Assembly: GCF_003255815.1 (NCBI RefSeq)
Contig: NC_037674.1
Location: forward strand, 1,968,754 to 2,032,753
Direction of reading: 5' to 3'
Length of the DNA: 64,000 nucleotides
Source of the DNA: Theropithecus gelada
Lineage: Eukaryota > Chordata > Mammalia > Primates > Cercopithecidae
This document shows, in pieces, positions 45,890 to 57,777 of the stretch; the first letter of the stretch is position 1, and every line of letters starts with the position of its first letter. The translations under genes were made by a program, and so were the position numbers. Under the pieces are notes generated by a model that saw only the letters and a list, made by a program, of their open reading frames with translations, made no database searches and had not been told where the DNA came from.

Positions 45890-46070
45890 GCGGTTCACTC
45901 CGTGGGCTCTGGCATTGGAGACTTTGGCTGGAATCTGGCTGCCCCATAACCCAGCTGTGAAACCTGCAACCGTGACCCTCTGTTTTCCTTCACTGTAGAA
46001 CAGAGACAGTAATCCAGGATGCGTTCGGGGCCGAAGTGAGGTGATATTCACGTATTATGGAGTGGTGTGC
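45890..46070 (+). mobile_element. MIR SINE
   Basis: 'tccgtgggctctggcattgg', 'cagctgtgaaacctgcaacc' and 'tccttcactgtagaacagag' follow MIR sense order. Confidence 0.6.
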
Positions 46071-47399
46071 TCTCAGTCAATCCCTGTCCTGTTATTTTCA
46101 CACCAAAAGCACCTAACCCCTGCAACTGGTGTGCACTGGGATGGGCACCAGTTCCTGTGCTGGCTGAGGTCATTTTCAGAAGGGATGGATAACCCCTTGC
46201 CTCCTGGGAAGAGGGCAGAGATGAGTGTTCAGATCTAGAGGTGGCTGTGGTGGAAATAGAGAGCCCTGTTCCTTCTTGCTCAATGCTGTCTGGGCTGTGA
46301 AGTGACTGGCTTCATGATTCTTCTTCCTGACACGTCGTCTTCCCTTTTGAGAGCAACTCTGGCCGTCTAAATGTGTCCTAGGACCATGGAACGTCGCTTC
46401 TGCACAAATCCTTCCTCTTTCAAGGCAGGAGGCACCTCAGACCTCCATTCCCGTAGATACCCTGAGTCCTGTGGGTGACATGGGAATCCCTGAAGAGGCA
46501 AGAGGCACTAGATTGCCTTCCTGCTTCCTGCCCTACCCTGCATTTGACATGCACTCATGATTAACAATACAAGTAATGACTGTCAGGCTCTCAGCGGCTT
46601 GCAGACCATTTCGTATCCTTCCGTGTTCGCCTTTAGTGTCTGAACTGCTTCACACAGGCGGCCAATGGCTCGTGACAAGCCTGGCAGGGTCACTGCAGCC
46701 CTCGGCCTCCCCCTGCTTCACCACCCTGAGTGACTCCAGTGCGTACAAGAAGCCGGGTATGCTGCTGGTGAGTGGAAAGTACATTACCTCTGACAAATTA
46801 CTTTTCAGAAAGAGTCGCAATAAAAATATTCTGTTCTTGCTTCCCATCTGCCAAGTAATAGAAATACACTACTCAGTTGGTGCCTTAAAAACTGTTTGAC
46901 CATAAGTAATATGGTACTTGGGTAGAATGAAGGAGTAATGCTTTCATCTGAACAATTCATTTCCCCTGAAACCTAAAAATAGCATCACACTTGTCTGGAT
47001 TATTGAAGAGTTTCACAGAGGCCGTTTTTCCAGTGCTGGCGTACTTATGTAAGCACGCTTTCCTGCAGACAGTGGCTTCAGGCTAAAAAGCAGCTCTGTG
47101 TGTGCGTGTTCGTGCGTGTGCTGGGTAAAATAACAGTCTAAGGTCAGAGGGTTTCCACTGTGAATTATCTGAGGTGGAGAAAGGTTTTAGACTTGTAAAC
47201 CTACTTGTCTCGGTGGCTTACCACATGTGCCATTTCAACACAAATGCGTGCTTTTTATTGCTATCATCCATTATAAATAGCCAGGTTTATACTTTTTCTT
47301 CCGTACAACTTTATAGTTTTTCCTATTGCTGTCATAGGAAGTAGCCCATTAGCAACTTTAAAAGAAAAAAAAAAAAAAAGCACATAAGCCTGTACGGCA
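46071..47399. other. Unassigned stretch of about 1.3 kb
   Basis: No recognised repeat apart from an A run at 47366-47380. A 107-codon + frame (46576-46899) contains an internal 'ctggtgagtgg' donor-like site at ~46766, but no acceptor or domain supports an exon. Confidence 0.35.
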
Positions 47400-47490
47400 G
47401 TTAGATGAGGTTTTATCATTTCCATTTTGAAGATTAGGAAATGGTGCCCCAGTAAGATGAAATGACTTGTCAGGAGCGCCCAGCCCTTCC
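47400..47490 (-). mobile_element. MIR SINE fragment
   Basis: 'ttatcatttccattttgaag' followed by 'aatgacttgtcaggagc' matches the MIR core in reverse. Confidence 0.5.
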
Positions 47491-47844
47491 GACATGAGTG
47501 CCCACATCAGCACTGATGGTCTCCTTTTGCCTGATGTGAGCTCCTCCTTCTCCCTGATTTCCTATTCCTCCTCTTGTCATGCTTGGGAAACGGAATGTCA
47601 CTTTAGGTGGAACAGAGGGTAAATATCAAAAAGAAAACATTCATTTGCTATTATTACTGTCATGACCATGGCTGTTTAAAAGATACTTTTAGTTTTTAAA
47701 TCTTGATTCTTTAATTTTATGTTTACATCCAGCCTTACAAATAGCAGTTTGGTAGTCTCTGCTACCTTTGCAATTTTGCGTGATGATTTTGTGTTGCATG
47801 TGTTAAATGAGAGGATTTAATTCTGTGATCTTGAAGATTTCTTC

Positions 47845-48590
47845 CCCCGAAATGGAACTCATGGAGAGAGAGAGTAGAATGGTGAGGCTGGGAAGAGTGA
47901 TGGGGAGTGAGGGATAAAGTGGGCATGGTTAATATACAGATGGATACAGTGAAGAAGATCTAGTGATAGGTGGCACAGTAGGGTGACTATAGTTTAAAAT
48001 AACGTATAAATAATTAAAATGCTAAAATATAATATATATATAATATATATATATAATGTTTTTTAAAAAGTAACTAAAACAGTAGAATTGGAATGTTCAT
48101 AGAGTTCTTAACACAAAGAAATGATAAGGGCATTCACGCCTGTAATCCCAGCACTTTGGGAGGCCAAGGCGGGTGGATCACCCAAGGTTGGGAGTTCAAG
48201 ACCAGCCTGACCAACATGGAGAAACCCCATCTCTACTAAAAATACAAAATTAGCTGGACGTGGTGTTACATGCCTGTAACCCCAGCTACTTGGGAGGCTG
48301 AGGCAGGAGAATTGCTTGAACCCAGGAGGTGGAGGTGCGGAGGTCGTGGTGAGCTGAGATTGCGCCATCACACTCCAGCCTGGGCGGCAAGAGCGAAACT
48401 CCATCTAAAAAAAAAAACAACAACAAAAAAGAAATGATAAGAGCTTGAGGTGATGGGTACCCCATTACCCTGGTGTAATCGTTACACACTGTATGATTGT
48501 ATCAGAACATCACATGTACCCCATAAATATATGCAACTATGAGGTACCCATAATCATTAAAAATAAATACTAAAAAAATGGATTTTAATA
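47845..48590 (+). mobile_element. L1M 3' end, split by AluS
   Basis: 'gaactcatggagagagagag', 'gggtgactatagtttaaaat', 'gaggtgatgggtaccccatt', 'catgtaccccataaatat' and an A-rich end are the L1MA/L1MB 3' terminus. An AluS sits at 48129-48427, and TA-rich expansion lies at 48028-48056. Confidence 0.8.
48129..48427 (+). mobile_element. AluS
   Basis: Nearly complete (the first ~15 bp have an internal loss). A perfect 14-bp target-site duplication 'aaagaaatgataag' lies at 48115-48128 and 48428-48441. Confidence 0.92.
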
Positions 48591-48659
48591 TGCAAAAAAA
48601 TGATTTCTTCCCACCACAAAACATACACAATCAAGATTGATTGAAATTGTAAATGAAGA

Positions 48660-51125
48660 TGAGACTTACAATTCTGGCCAACATGGCATATTCTTCTTCT
48701 TCCCATGCCCCTTCCACAACTGAAACACCCTGAACGTGGTACAACAAAACATGGGAGGATTCTGACAGGTGGAAAAATAAGACCTCAGAACAGAAGACCA
48801 CCATGGTGGTGGTTTCCCAGGATTTTTGTTGTCTCCTCTGTTTTCCAGACGTGGTGCTGGAGAAGGTTGCATCCTGGAAGCACTGATGGAGAGCTCCAAC
48901 CAAAGGCCGGTTCCCAGGCAAACCCAAGAAAAGGGCGCCCCAACAGAACCGAAGACATTCTTGACAACACCTGCCCTGGTCCAGCCAAACACCAACAGAA
49001 ACATTGCATCTCCCTCCCATACCCATAGCTCCCTGGGGCTGAACCGGGAACTAATCATCCACCTGTCACTAGCACAGCAGGAACAGCAGCAAAATTCAGA
49101 TTCCCTGGTCAGGCGGTGTTGACGAGCTGACCAGGGAGCTGATCCTCCATCCCTCTCCTGCCAAGCACATGCTGACGGGCCTTAGTAGAGATTGATCTTC
49201 CATCCAGTTCTCCCAGTGGGGTAGTGTCAGTAAAGTCCAGTCGGGAGCTAAACTCCACCCTGACTTAGAAACAAAGAAAGTAATCACAAAAGATCTAACA
49301 TCTGTATCACCAGACACCTAGAAGAAAGGAGTATGGGCCTGAAAAAAAATCCAAGGTATAATAGCTGGAAATTTCCCCAAATTTGGCAAGTGCTGAAAGG
49401 AAAGAAGTATCAACTGTGAATTTTATAGCCAGCAAAAATATCTTTCAGGGTATTCTAAGGATATTCCCTTCAAGATATTCTAAGATGAAGGGAAACGTAA
49501 GAGAATTTGTCCTCAGTAGACCTACCTAGAAAGCATGTCTAAAATAAGTTCTCTTCGACATAAAGGAAATGCTAACAAAGGAGGGTTGACAACCATGAAG
49601 GAAGACAGAACAGTGGGATGAGCACATGACTGGTAAACACAATAGGCTGCCCCTCTCCTCAAGAGTTTTAAAATCTTGTGATTGAAACAAAAATTAACGT
49701 TACTATCTGATGTGTAGTGCTCAGTGAATATAGAGGAGGCCTAGGCAACATAGCAAGACCCCATGTCTACAAAATCTAAAAAAACAATGAGCTGGGTATG
49801 GTGGCACGTGCCTGTAGTCCCAGCTACTCAGGAGGCTGAGGTGAGGGTTGCTTGAGTCCAGGAGTCCGAGGTTATAGGGAGCTATGATCACCACTGCACT
49901 CCCACCTGGGCAATAGAGTGAGACCCTGTCTCTATTAAAAACATGTAAAGGAAAATCTGAAGTCATTTCTATTTTAAAAGATGGGAGAATAAAGACTTAA
50001 TAGAGGACAAGTTTTTAAATTTTGCTCAAAGTGTTAAAATGCTGATACCAGTAGGCTCTGATGTATGACTTACATATATGTTAAAACTTAAAATAATCGC
50101 TAAAAATCATACAAAAATATACATTGGAAAACACTATAGATAAATTAAAATGGACTTCCAAAAGATGTTCATGTGATCTATAAGAATGCAAGAGGAAAAG
50201 CAAACAGAGGTATAGAAAACAGAACAAACAGAAAACAAGAAGTAAATTGGCAGGCTTTAGCCTTGACCTCTTAATATCTATTTTAAATATAAAAGGTCTA
50301 AACATAGCAATTTAAAGACAGGGATTTTCAGAATGAATAAAAACTAGGATGCAGATTCATTGCATGCTTTCCAATAAACTCACATCAAACGTGACAGCAC
50401 GGGTAAGTTGAAAGTCAGGTGATGAAAAAAGATGTATTATGCAGGCACTAACTTTTAAAAAAGCAGGCATGACTATGTCAGATAATGGAGATTAAAGAGC
50501 AATGACAAGAAGGACATCACATCACAATTTAAAACATCAGTGTAGCGATTAGACATAGCAGTCCCAAATACGCATGCACCAAAACCATGAACTTCGTGAC
50601 ACCAAAACTAATAGCTTAAAGGAGAAACAAATTCACAATTAGAGGTGGAGATTTCAGCACCCCACGTTTAGTAATTTGTAGAGCTATTAGATAGAAAATC
50701 ATATAATGTTCACAAAAATAGCACAATTGAAAAGTTGAATACATCAGTCGTTGCCAGCGTTGGGATTAGAGAGGAGGGAGGCTGATGTGGCCCTGAAGGG
50801 GGTCACGAGGGAGACCTGTCACAGGGAACGATTCTTATTGGTTCTGTATCTCAACTGTGGTGGTTGCACACACCTGTACATGTGATAGGATTGCACAGAA
50901 CTACACACAGACACACACACACACACACTTATATGCAAAGCTACTGAAACCTGAATGTGGTCTGTGGAATGTACCAATGACTATTTCTTGGTTTTTGATA
51001 TTGTACTAGAATTATGCCAGATGACAGCCTTGGGGGACACTGGGCATGGGGCGTGTGGAACCATCCCGGGCTTTCAAACATTTGCAACATCTTGTAAAGC
51101 TATAATTACTTTAAAACGACTGTAA
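48660..51125 (+). mobile_element. L1ME-type LINE with large internal deletion
   Basis: 49350-50690 follows the ORF1 end, inter-ORF region and start of ORF2 of an old L1 ('atagccagcaaaaatatctt', 'aaaggtctaaacatagcaat', 'acgcatgcaccaaaaccatg', 'ggtggagatttcagcacccc'). From ~50735 it jumps to the 3' UTR ('gtggtggttgcacacacctg', 'ggtctgtggaatgtaccaat', 'gatattgtactagaattatg'). Most of ORF2 is missing. 48660-49290 is probably its 5' region, less surely. An AluJ lies at 49730-49945 and a (CA)n at 50909-50930. Confidence 0.7.
49730..49945 (+). mobile_element. 5'-truncated AluJ
   Basis: Begins in the left arm at 'ggcctaggcaacatagcaag', then a full right arm to 'gagaccctgtctctatt'. Confidence 0.85.
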
Positions 51126-52619
51126 AGCAAATGAAGAATGCTAACACTAAACGATGTGCTGGGTCTGTTGGAGTTGCCTCTGTGTTCCTGGTAATGCTTT
51201 TCCTGTCCTCATGTCAGTGTGTTTTCCTTCCCTGACCCGATTTGGGTTGCAGTTGTAATGACACTGCCCTGAAACATACTCCTGTGCGCTGTGCACTAGT
51301 AGGGCCTTTCTCTTGTGATTGCTGGGGCGAGCTGTGCGTGCGAGGACCGGGGTTGTGGGCACCTTTTTTCTAAGGCCAAGGCTCTCCCTGTTCATCTGTG
51401 CAGGGGCACCGTGGCATGGAGCCGCACACAGTAATGAGGCCTAATTGTTGTGGGGTTTTACGCAAACCATTGAAAGCTAAAAATAAGGCTGTTTGTTTCC
51501 TGATGCAGGTGTAACAGCTGTGGAAATGCCCCTGGCTGTGAACTGGGCAGTGTAACCCAGTGAGGAAGTTGTGGTTGGCTGTGTCTGTGGATGGGAGGGG
51601 AGGATGACTGAGCTTACCCCACCTTGGATAAATCTTCTTTTCTGCCCAACCCAGTAGAGAGTTAACACTTTATATCCTGTCAGGGTTCTTTTAGAGCTAT
51701 CTTTGAAAGCATAGAATCTTTGGAAATTGTAACATTCATGCTTTTCTATGGTAACAGCAGTGCCTATTTTCTTTGTATGAAATGTGGATAAAGATGAAAG
51801 AGGATAAGTATAGATCAGCGGGGAAGATATATTTCTGGTAAACATCCTTCCTTTGTATGCGCTGCACAGGTTCTGAAGCTCCGTTCATTCAGAGGGCTTG
51901 TGTTTTGATGATTATTAAAGATGGCATCTGAGGAAAGTTAGGAAGTACAGTGGAGATGAGTCATCCGTGGGTTATATTTTAATTTGACTATCTCGGCTGA
52001 GTTTAATTGAATACTCAGTGTCTGTTATATAATACAGCATTTTTTTCATGTGGTTTGTGGCAATCAGAGCTACACGTCAGGCATAACAACCATATTAAGA
52101 GCTTAGCACTCATGTAGCCAAATTCCTTCCTAGGCAGTACTTTGGCCTGAGAACTGGAAGGACGCTGTTCCGTGCAGGTCCAGGTTCACGTCCTGGCTTG
52201 CTTTCCCCCTGCTCAGCCAGGCTCTTTCCCGTGGGATGAGCTCCTGCATCTCCTTGGGTATCCCCTCACTTCATTGCGAGACCCCCTCCCATTGCCACTC
52301 TCGTCTTCTCTGCATCCCATACGCATTTCCCTCGCCACACCTGAAACCCCTTCTTGCCCTTGTGCGTGTAAGCCTTCCCCTGCACACTACTGTGCTCCAC
52401 TCCAGAGGCCAGAGGTGCTGCTCTTGTCTGCATTCCCCAAGCACCTCGCAAATGTTCCCTGGCCGACGAGTGAATATGACGATGAAAAGGGACGCCCTGT
52501 GCAGACATCCCCCAGGGGTCTTGCATACAGGTGCTGAGAATTAAATGAAACTTTAATTTGACTTAGCTCTTAGATGCCAAGTGTGTTAGATACTGAAGAG
52601 TTTGCAAATAATTAAGGGG
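51126..52619. other. Unassigned stretch of about 1.5 kb
   Basis: No repeat family recognised. Overlapping frames (52172-52544 +, 51477-51845 -) lack domain features. Confidence 0.4.
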
Positions 52620-52629
52620 AGGCAAAGAA

Positions 52630-52985
52630 TTGTGTGCGTGTGTGTGCATGTACATGTGCTTTGCCTGTGGGTTTGTATGCATGTGTGTATGTGCATGTGT
52701 AGGCATGTGCATGTATGTGGGCATGTGCTTTGTGTGTGGGTTTGTATGCATGTGTGTATGTGTAGGCATGTGCATGTATGTGGGTATGTGCTTTGCGTGT
52801 GGGTTTGTATGCCTCTGTGTGAGTATGTGTATGTGTAGGCATGTGCATGTATGTGGGTATGTGCTTTGTGTGTGGGTTTGTATGCATGTGTGTGAGTATG
52901 GTATGTGTAGGCATGTGCATGTATGTGGGTATGTGCTTTGTGTGTGGGTTTGTATGTATGTGTAGGCATGTGCGGGTATGTGGGT
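52630..52985. repeat. GT-rich minisatellite, ~65-80-bp units
   Basis: About five imperfect units, each carrying 'ggcatgtgcatgtatgtggg' then 'atgtgctttg(t/c)gtgtgggtttgtatgc'. Unit length varies through gain or loss of 'gtgagtatg' and 'tgtatgtg'. False Val/Cys/Met-rich and His/Thr-rich frames result. Confidence 0.93.
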
Positions 52986-53150
52986 ATGTCATAGTTTTCT
53001 CTTGAGCATATCAGTGTTAAGAATTCAACTGGTGATCAGGAATCATGAGTCTCCTTCACTGTGACTATCTCAGACTACTCAATTTGCCTGTTTTTACCTA
53101 CACTAATTGTCAGTGAGGGAATATTTCTTTTAATTTTTTTTTTTATTCTT

Positions 53151-53445
53151 GGCTGGGCACAGTGGCTCAAACCTGTCTCATCCCAACATTTTGGGAGTCC
53201 AAAGTGGGAGGATCACTTGAGTCCTGGAGTTCGGGACCAGCCTGGGCAACATAAGGAGACCCCCCCACACCGCTACAAATAATTTAAAAATTAGCCAGGT
53301 ATACTGATGCAAGCCTGCAGTCCCAGCTACTTGGGAGTCTGAGGTAGGAGGATCATTTGAGCCTAGGAGGTGGAGGATGCAGTGAGCCATGAGCGCACAC
53401 TACTGCACTTCAGCCTGGGCGAGAGAGCGAGACCCTGTCTCAAAA
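53151..53445 (+). mobile_element. AluJ
   Basis: 'ggctgggcacagtggctcaa' to 'gcgagaccctgtctcaaaa', with a C-rich change in the linker and a decayed tail. Confidence 0.88.
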
Positions 53446-53504
53446 CCCCTTGCCCCCCCCAAACCAAACAAATATGTTTATAATTCATTATCATTTCTGG
53501 ATGT

Positions 53505-53665
53505 GGGCACTTGGCATTTCGCGTTAACATCATAACAGCTCTTTGTGGTGTACCGAGCAGGTTCTGTCTCACTTTGCAGGTGGGGAAACTGAGGCTCACA
53601 AGAGTTGTGACCAGAAGAGGCAAAACCAGATCTACAACCCAGGTTGTCTGTATCCTGGGTGCTTT
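53505..53665 (-). mobile_element. MIR SINE
   Basis: 'tcactttgcaggtggggaaa', 'ctgaggctcacaagagttgt' and 'cagatctacaacccaggttg' match MIR reverse complement. Confidence 0.75.
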
Positions 53666-53968
53666 CCCCAAAATATCCCACAGAATCTGGCTGCTGTGTG
53701 GTGGTGGTTCTCTGTATGATAAACAGGCCTGGACTTTTGCCAGATTTTGGGAATAGTCCTTACTGTCAAAGCATTTTGGGCAGTTGCCAGTTGCTTTTCA
53801 TTCTAAATTAGGCAACTATTAACTCTGATGTATTTATCCTCTATATATAGAAAGAAGCTTAGAGGAGAGAAACGAGGAAATTGGCTTGGGATTTCAAAAA
53901 TCCCTCACCATCTGAGATCTGTGGTTTTAACTACAATGTAACAAAATGTTTATTACACACATTTGGTT

Positions 53969-54445
53969 GCTATGGAAATAGCCATAGTTGTCCTAATCAA
54001 CTGAATATCTAGAGGATCCTAGTGCCACCACATTTACACGTATATTTTCCCTTTTTCTTTTTTCTTTTTCGAGATGAGTCTTGCTCTGTCACCCAGGCTG
54101 GAGTGCAATGGCGCGATCTCAGCTCACTGCAAGCTCCGCCTCCCGGGTTCAAGCAATTCTCCCGCCTCAGCCTCCTGAGTAGCTGGAATTACAGGTGCCC
54201 GCCACCATGTCTGGCTAATTTTTGTATTTTTAGTAGAGACTGGGTTTCACCATGTTGACCAGGCTGGTCTCAAACTCCTGACCTTGTGATCCGCCCACCT
54301 CGGCCTCCCAAAGTGCTGGGATTATAGGTGTGAGCCACCGCGCCCGGCCCCATTTTCCCTTCTGATGGTCAGGCCTTCTGTTAGTGGCCACTCCCTGAAG
54401 TGTGCCTTTTAAAGGGATTCCTCCCTGATTCCTGACAATACTGGC
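53969..54445 (+). repeat. Inverted repeat arm 1, interrupted by AluS
   Basis: 53969-54053 plus 54352-54445 (about 179 bp after removing the Alu and its duplicate) match the reverse complement of 55602-55780 at roughly 85% identity. Shared blocks include 'tctgatggtcaggccttctg' and 'tttaaagggattcctcc'. No family recognised. Confidence 0.85.
54054..54351 (-). mobile_element. AluS, minus strand, inside the inverted repeat arm
   Basis: Full dimer ending 'ccgcgcccggcc'. Target-site duplication 'attttccctt' at 54044-54053 and 54352-54361, so the insertion postdates the inverted repeat arm. Confidence 0.9.
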
Positions 54446-54742
54446 AACAAGATGCTTTTACAATGTAGCTGTCTGTGTGGGCCTCCCCATGGGTGGCCCA
54501 GTGCAGGCTGGCGCCCATGGTGGGTGGTGCTTTCTCTCCAGGAAGGCGCTGGATTATGCTAATAAACTACCTCTATCTTGACAAAGAACATGTATTTCTT
54601 CCTCATTTCCATCTTCTTCTTTCTACTATCTATTCAGACTACCAGGTGAATCTGTTTGGAAAACAGGATATTTCAGTCAAGTTTGTTGAAAAGAGTCTCA
54701 AGATTTTCAGCTTTCTATTTGCCATCATCATGAGATTTAACT
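54446..54742. other. Inverted repeat spacer, left part
   Basis: Unassigned. No repeat or exon recognised. Confidence 0.4.
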
Positions 54743-55048
54743 ATTTTTTTTTTTTTTTTTTTGGGTGGGGACAGTGTCTCTCTCTGTCGCCAAGGCTGGA
54801 GTGCCGTGGCACGATCTTGGCTCATTGCAACCTCTGCCTCCCGGGTTTAAGCGATTGTCCTGCCTCAGCCTCCCAAGTAGCTGGGATTAAAGGTGCTCCC
54901 CACCACGCCCGGCTAATTTTTGTATTTTAATAGAGATGGAGTTTCACCACGTTGGCCAGGCTGGTCTCAAACTCCTGACCTCAAGTGATCCACCTGCCTC
55001 GGCCTCCCGAAGTGCTGGGATTACAGGCATGAGCCACTGTGCCTGGCC
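54743..55048 (-). mobile_element. AluS, minus strand
   Basis: T tract, full dimer, ending 'cactgtgcctggcc'. A short 'ttaact' flank on both sides is a weak target-site duplication. Confidence 0.9.
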
Positions 55049-55601
55049 TTAACTTGTTTTAAATAAACTATTGGTTTCATTTTTCAAACAGAAAATGAAA
55101 CTTCAACAAGCTAAAGAATAGTGCATGACTTGAACCATTGACAGTGGTCCCATGGCTGCCTCCAGCAGCCTCCCAGGCCCCTTCCTGAGCCATCGCAGGC
55201 ATCTGAAGGCACGATCTTCACCCCTGGGTCTCAAGAACAAAATAGAGTGGACGTAGCCTCTGTATTCATGTGGCTGAATGGGAAAGTGAAAACAAATTCC
55301 AGGGACTGAAATGGAGTTGCTTATAGGAGCAATTTGATCAATGTATTTTACTGTGGTGATTCTCACCTGTGACCTGTCGTCCAAATGGGTATGCTGTGAC
55401 TTTCTTTGTTATTGAATTCTGGTTCTGAGTGTTCCATTTCAACTGGCCACATAGCAGTTCCAGAATGTTTGCAATCAGAATGGCCAATTTCCATTCAAAT
55501 GTCAATCACTATGCATGAGGAAATCAGCATTACCTCACAGGTGTGTGAGCACCTACACAAAACCTGCAAATGCTGGTCAAGAAACCTCATGCAAATAGTA
55601 T
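55049..55601. other. Inverted repeat spacer, right part
   Basis: Unassigned. A 93-codon minus frame (55103-55384) and a 71-codon + frame are featureless. Confidence 0.4.
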
Positions 55602-55780
55602 GGCAGCATTGTCAGGAATGATGGAGGAATCCCTTTAAAATGTACACTTCAGGCAGCAGCAACTAACAGAAGGCCTGACCATCAGAAGGGAAAATGTACG
55701 TGCGGATGAATGTGTGGCAGCACTGGGATCCTCCAGATATCCAGTTGATTACAAGAACTATGACTATTTCCATAGTCAGC
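55602..55780 (-). repeat. Inverted repeat arm 2
   Basis: 179-bp uninterrupted counterpart of arm 1, in opposite orientation, about 1.15 kb away. Confidence 0.85.
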
Positions 55781-55846
55781 GGCGTTCTTTGGAATCAGAC
55801 AGATGTGCATGGGCTGGAGTGTGTACATATTAGGGCCATAACTTAA

Positions 55847-56592
55847 TGTAAGCTCCCATCGAGTTCTTGACTGCTGCCTAGATAGAGCTGATTTATTGAG
55901 ATAGGGGAATTGCAGTGGAGAAAGAATTTAATGCACATAGAGCCTGCTAGACGGGAGACAAGAGTTTTATTATTTCCTCAAATCAGCCTCCCCCCAAAAT
56001 TAAAAAATTTGAAGGCTGGGGTGTTTCAGAGATAGTTTGGTGGGCAAGGGGCTGGGGAATGCTAACTGGTCAAGTCAGGGATGAAATCATAGGGACCAAA
56101 ACTGTCTTCTTCTTGTTTTTCATTCCTGAGTGGGATCATGTAAATAGTTGAGCCAGTTTACTGGTCTGGGTGGCACCAGCTGGTCCATCACAGCGCACAG
56201 TCTGAAAAATGTCACAAACATGAGTTTCAGGTGTTACAATGGCAATCGTTATCCATAGGAGCGATTGGGCAAGTTTGGAACCTGTGGCCTCTGGCTGCAG
56301 GGCTCCCTAGCCAAAAATTCTAATCTTGTGGCTAACTTGTTAGTTTAGCGAAGGCAGTCTGGTCTCCAGGTAAGGACGGGGTTTGTTTGGGGAGGGGCTG
56401 TTGTCGTCTTTGTTTCAAAGTTGAACTCGAAGCTGAATTCCTCCCACAGTTACTTATGGTTGGGCCCAGGAGTGAACCAAGGGCCACTTGGAACCGAGAA
56501 GCAAAATGGAGTCAGTTAGGTCAGATTTCTTTCACTGTCATAATTTTCCTATGTCAGACTTTTCTGTCCTAATTTTTCCAAAGGCAGTTTCA
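55847..56592 (-). mobile_element. ERV1-type LTR, copy 1
   Basis: On the minus strand it starts TG and ends CA over 746 bp. The minus strand carries AATAAA and ATTAAA near its 3' end (within 55892-55946 of the + strand). A 4-bp duplication 'ttaa' flanks it (55843-55846 and 56593-56596), as expected for a gammaretrovirus-like ERV1. Parallel over its length to 60262-60990. Confidence 0.72.
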
Positions 56593-56639
56593 TTAAGTGA
56601 ATAAAACCCTTTGAAATTCAGTTACCTATGAACTAGAGA

Positions 56640-56765
56640 CGACACTTCCGCTTCTCGTGTTTGCTGTGAGAATTTAACAAGGCCACCCGTATAAAGCACC
56701 TAACACAGTGTCTGAGACAGACCATGATCTCACTAATACTCCCTTTTCTGGTCTTCAGCTCACTG
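56640..56765 (+). mobile_element. MIR SINE fragment
   Basis: 'gctgtgagaatttaacaagg', 'cgtataaagcacctaacaca' and 'gtgtctgagacag' match the MIR 3' half. Confidence 0.62.
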
Positions 56766-57442
56766 TGTTTAGAAAATAAACAGAATTTTACCCACACTTG
56801 AGCATATGGGGTGGCCAGCTTGTCGCCTAACATCCATCCATAGATTTAGATCATACAGGTCTCTGCTACTGAACTAGGGCAAGTGGGTATTAGTATGTTA
56901 GGGTTTCGCTGTCAGAAGAACTTTGGCTTGCATTTGGCAGTTAGGATCCAAGTCAGAATTATCAACCATTGATCACCAGTTTTCTCTGAAATAATCTGAA
57001 AACTGGTGAAGAGAAGCCACTCACCATTTGATACCGCTCAAAGGTGAAGAATATTCCATTAAATAAAGCACTAAAGAAGATAAAGCTCTTCTAACCCCTA
57101 ATGAAGCCCACGCTGCGGGTCCTGAGGTCATCTCCTGCTCACGAGAAACTGGTCGCTCCTGGTGTGAGTTAAGATGAATGGAGAGGGGATTGGTTCCCAG
57201 AGACCACAGTGAAAAAGCTGCAGAACATAATAAAGACTGTAAGTTCCCCAAATAGTGAATTGCGTTTCCCTTCTTCCTAAATACGGAAAGGAAGGGTGTT
57301 ACTTTCCACTCTGAGACAGATGGAGCTACGAGGTAAAGCATCATTATTGCTGTTTCAGTCTCTGTTTGAAACATCATTTGCTGGGACTTAGATCAACAAG
57401 GATCTCAAAACTCAGACAAGAATTTTTTATTTTAATCCTGCG
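56766..57442. other. Unassigned stretch
   Basis: No recognised repeat. A 118-codon minus frame (57021-57377) has no recognised domain. Confidence 0.4.
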
Positions 57443-57450
57443 TTTTAGGA

Positions 57451-57769
57451 CAGGGGTCCCCAATCTTTTGGGCACCAGGGACCAGTTTCGTGGAAGACAA
57501 TTTTTCCCACAGATGGGGGATTGGGGGAGGGGTATGGTTTCGGGATGAAACTATTCCACCTCAGATCATCAGGCATTTGATCTCATAAGGTGTGTGCAAC
57601 CTAGATCCCTCACATGTGCAGTTCACAGTAGAGTTTGCGCTCCTATGAGAATCTAATGCTGCCGCTGATCTGACAGGAGGCCAGGCTCAGGCGGTCAGGC
57701 TCCCTCTCCTGCAGCTGTCCTGCTGCTGTGTGGCCCAGTTCCTAACAGGCCATGGACTGAAGACCTCTG
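57451..57769 (-). mobile_element. MER1B-like hAT transposon
   Basis: A 319-bp element with hAT-type ends (left 'caggggtcccc', right 'gacctctg'). Internal blocks are 'ccagtttcgtggaagacaat', 'gatcatcaggcatttgatct', 'tgagaatctaatgctgccgc' and 'cctaacaggccatggactg'. The 8-bp target duplication 'ttttagga' / 'ttctagga' (57443-57450, 57770-57777) has one mismatch. Length and ends fit my memory of MER1B. Confidence 0.85.
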
Positions 57770-57777
57770 TTCTAGGA

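Noticed and set aside
46576..46899. 107-codon + frame with an internal 'ctggtgagtgg' site
   Set aside because: No recognised domain and no upstream acceptor. Not enough to call an exon.
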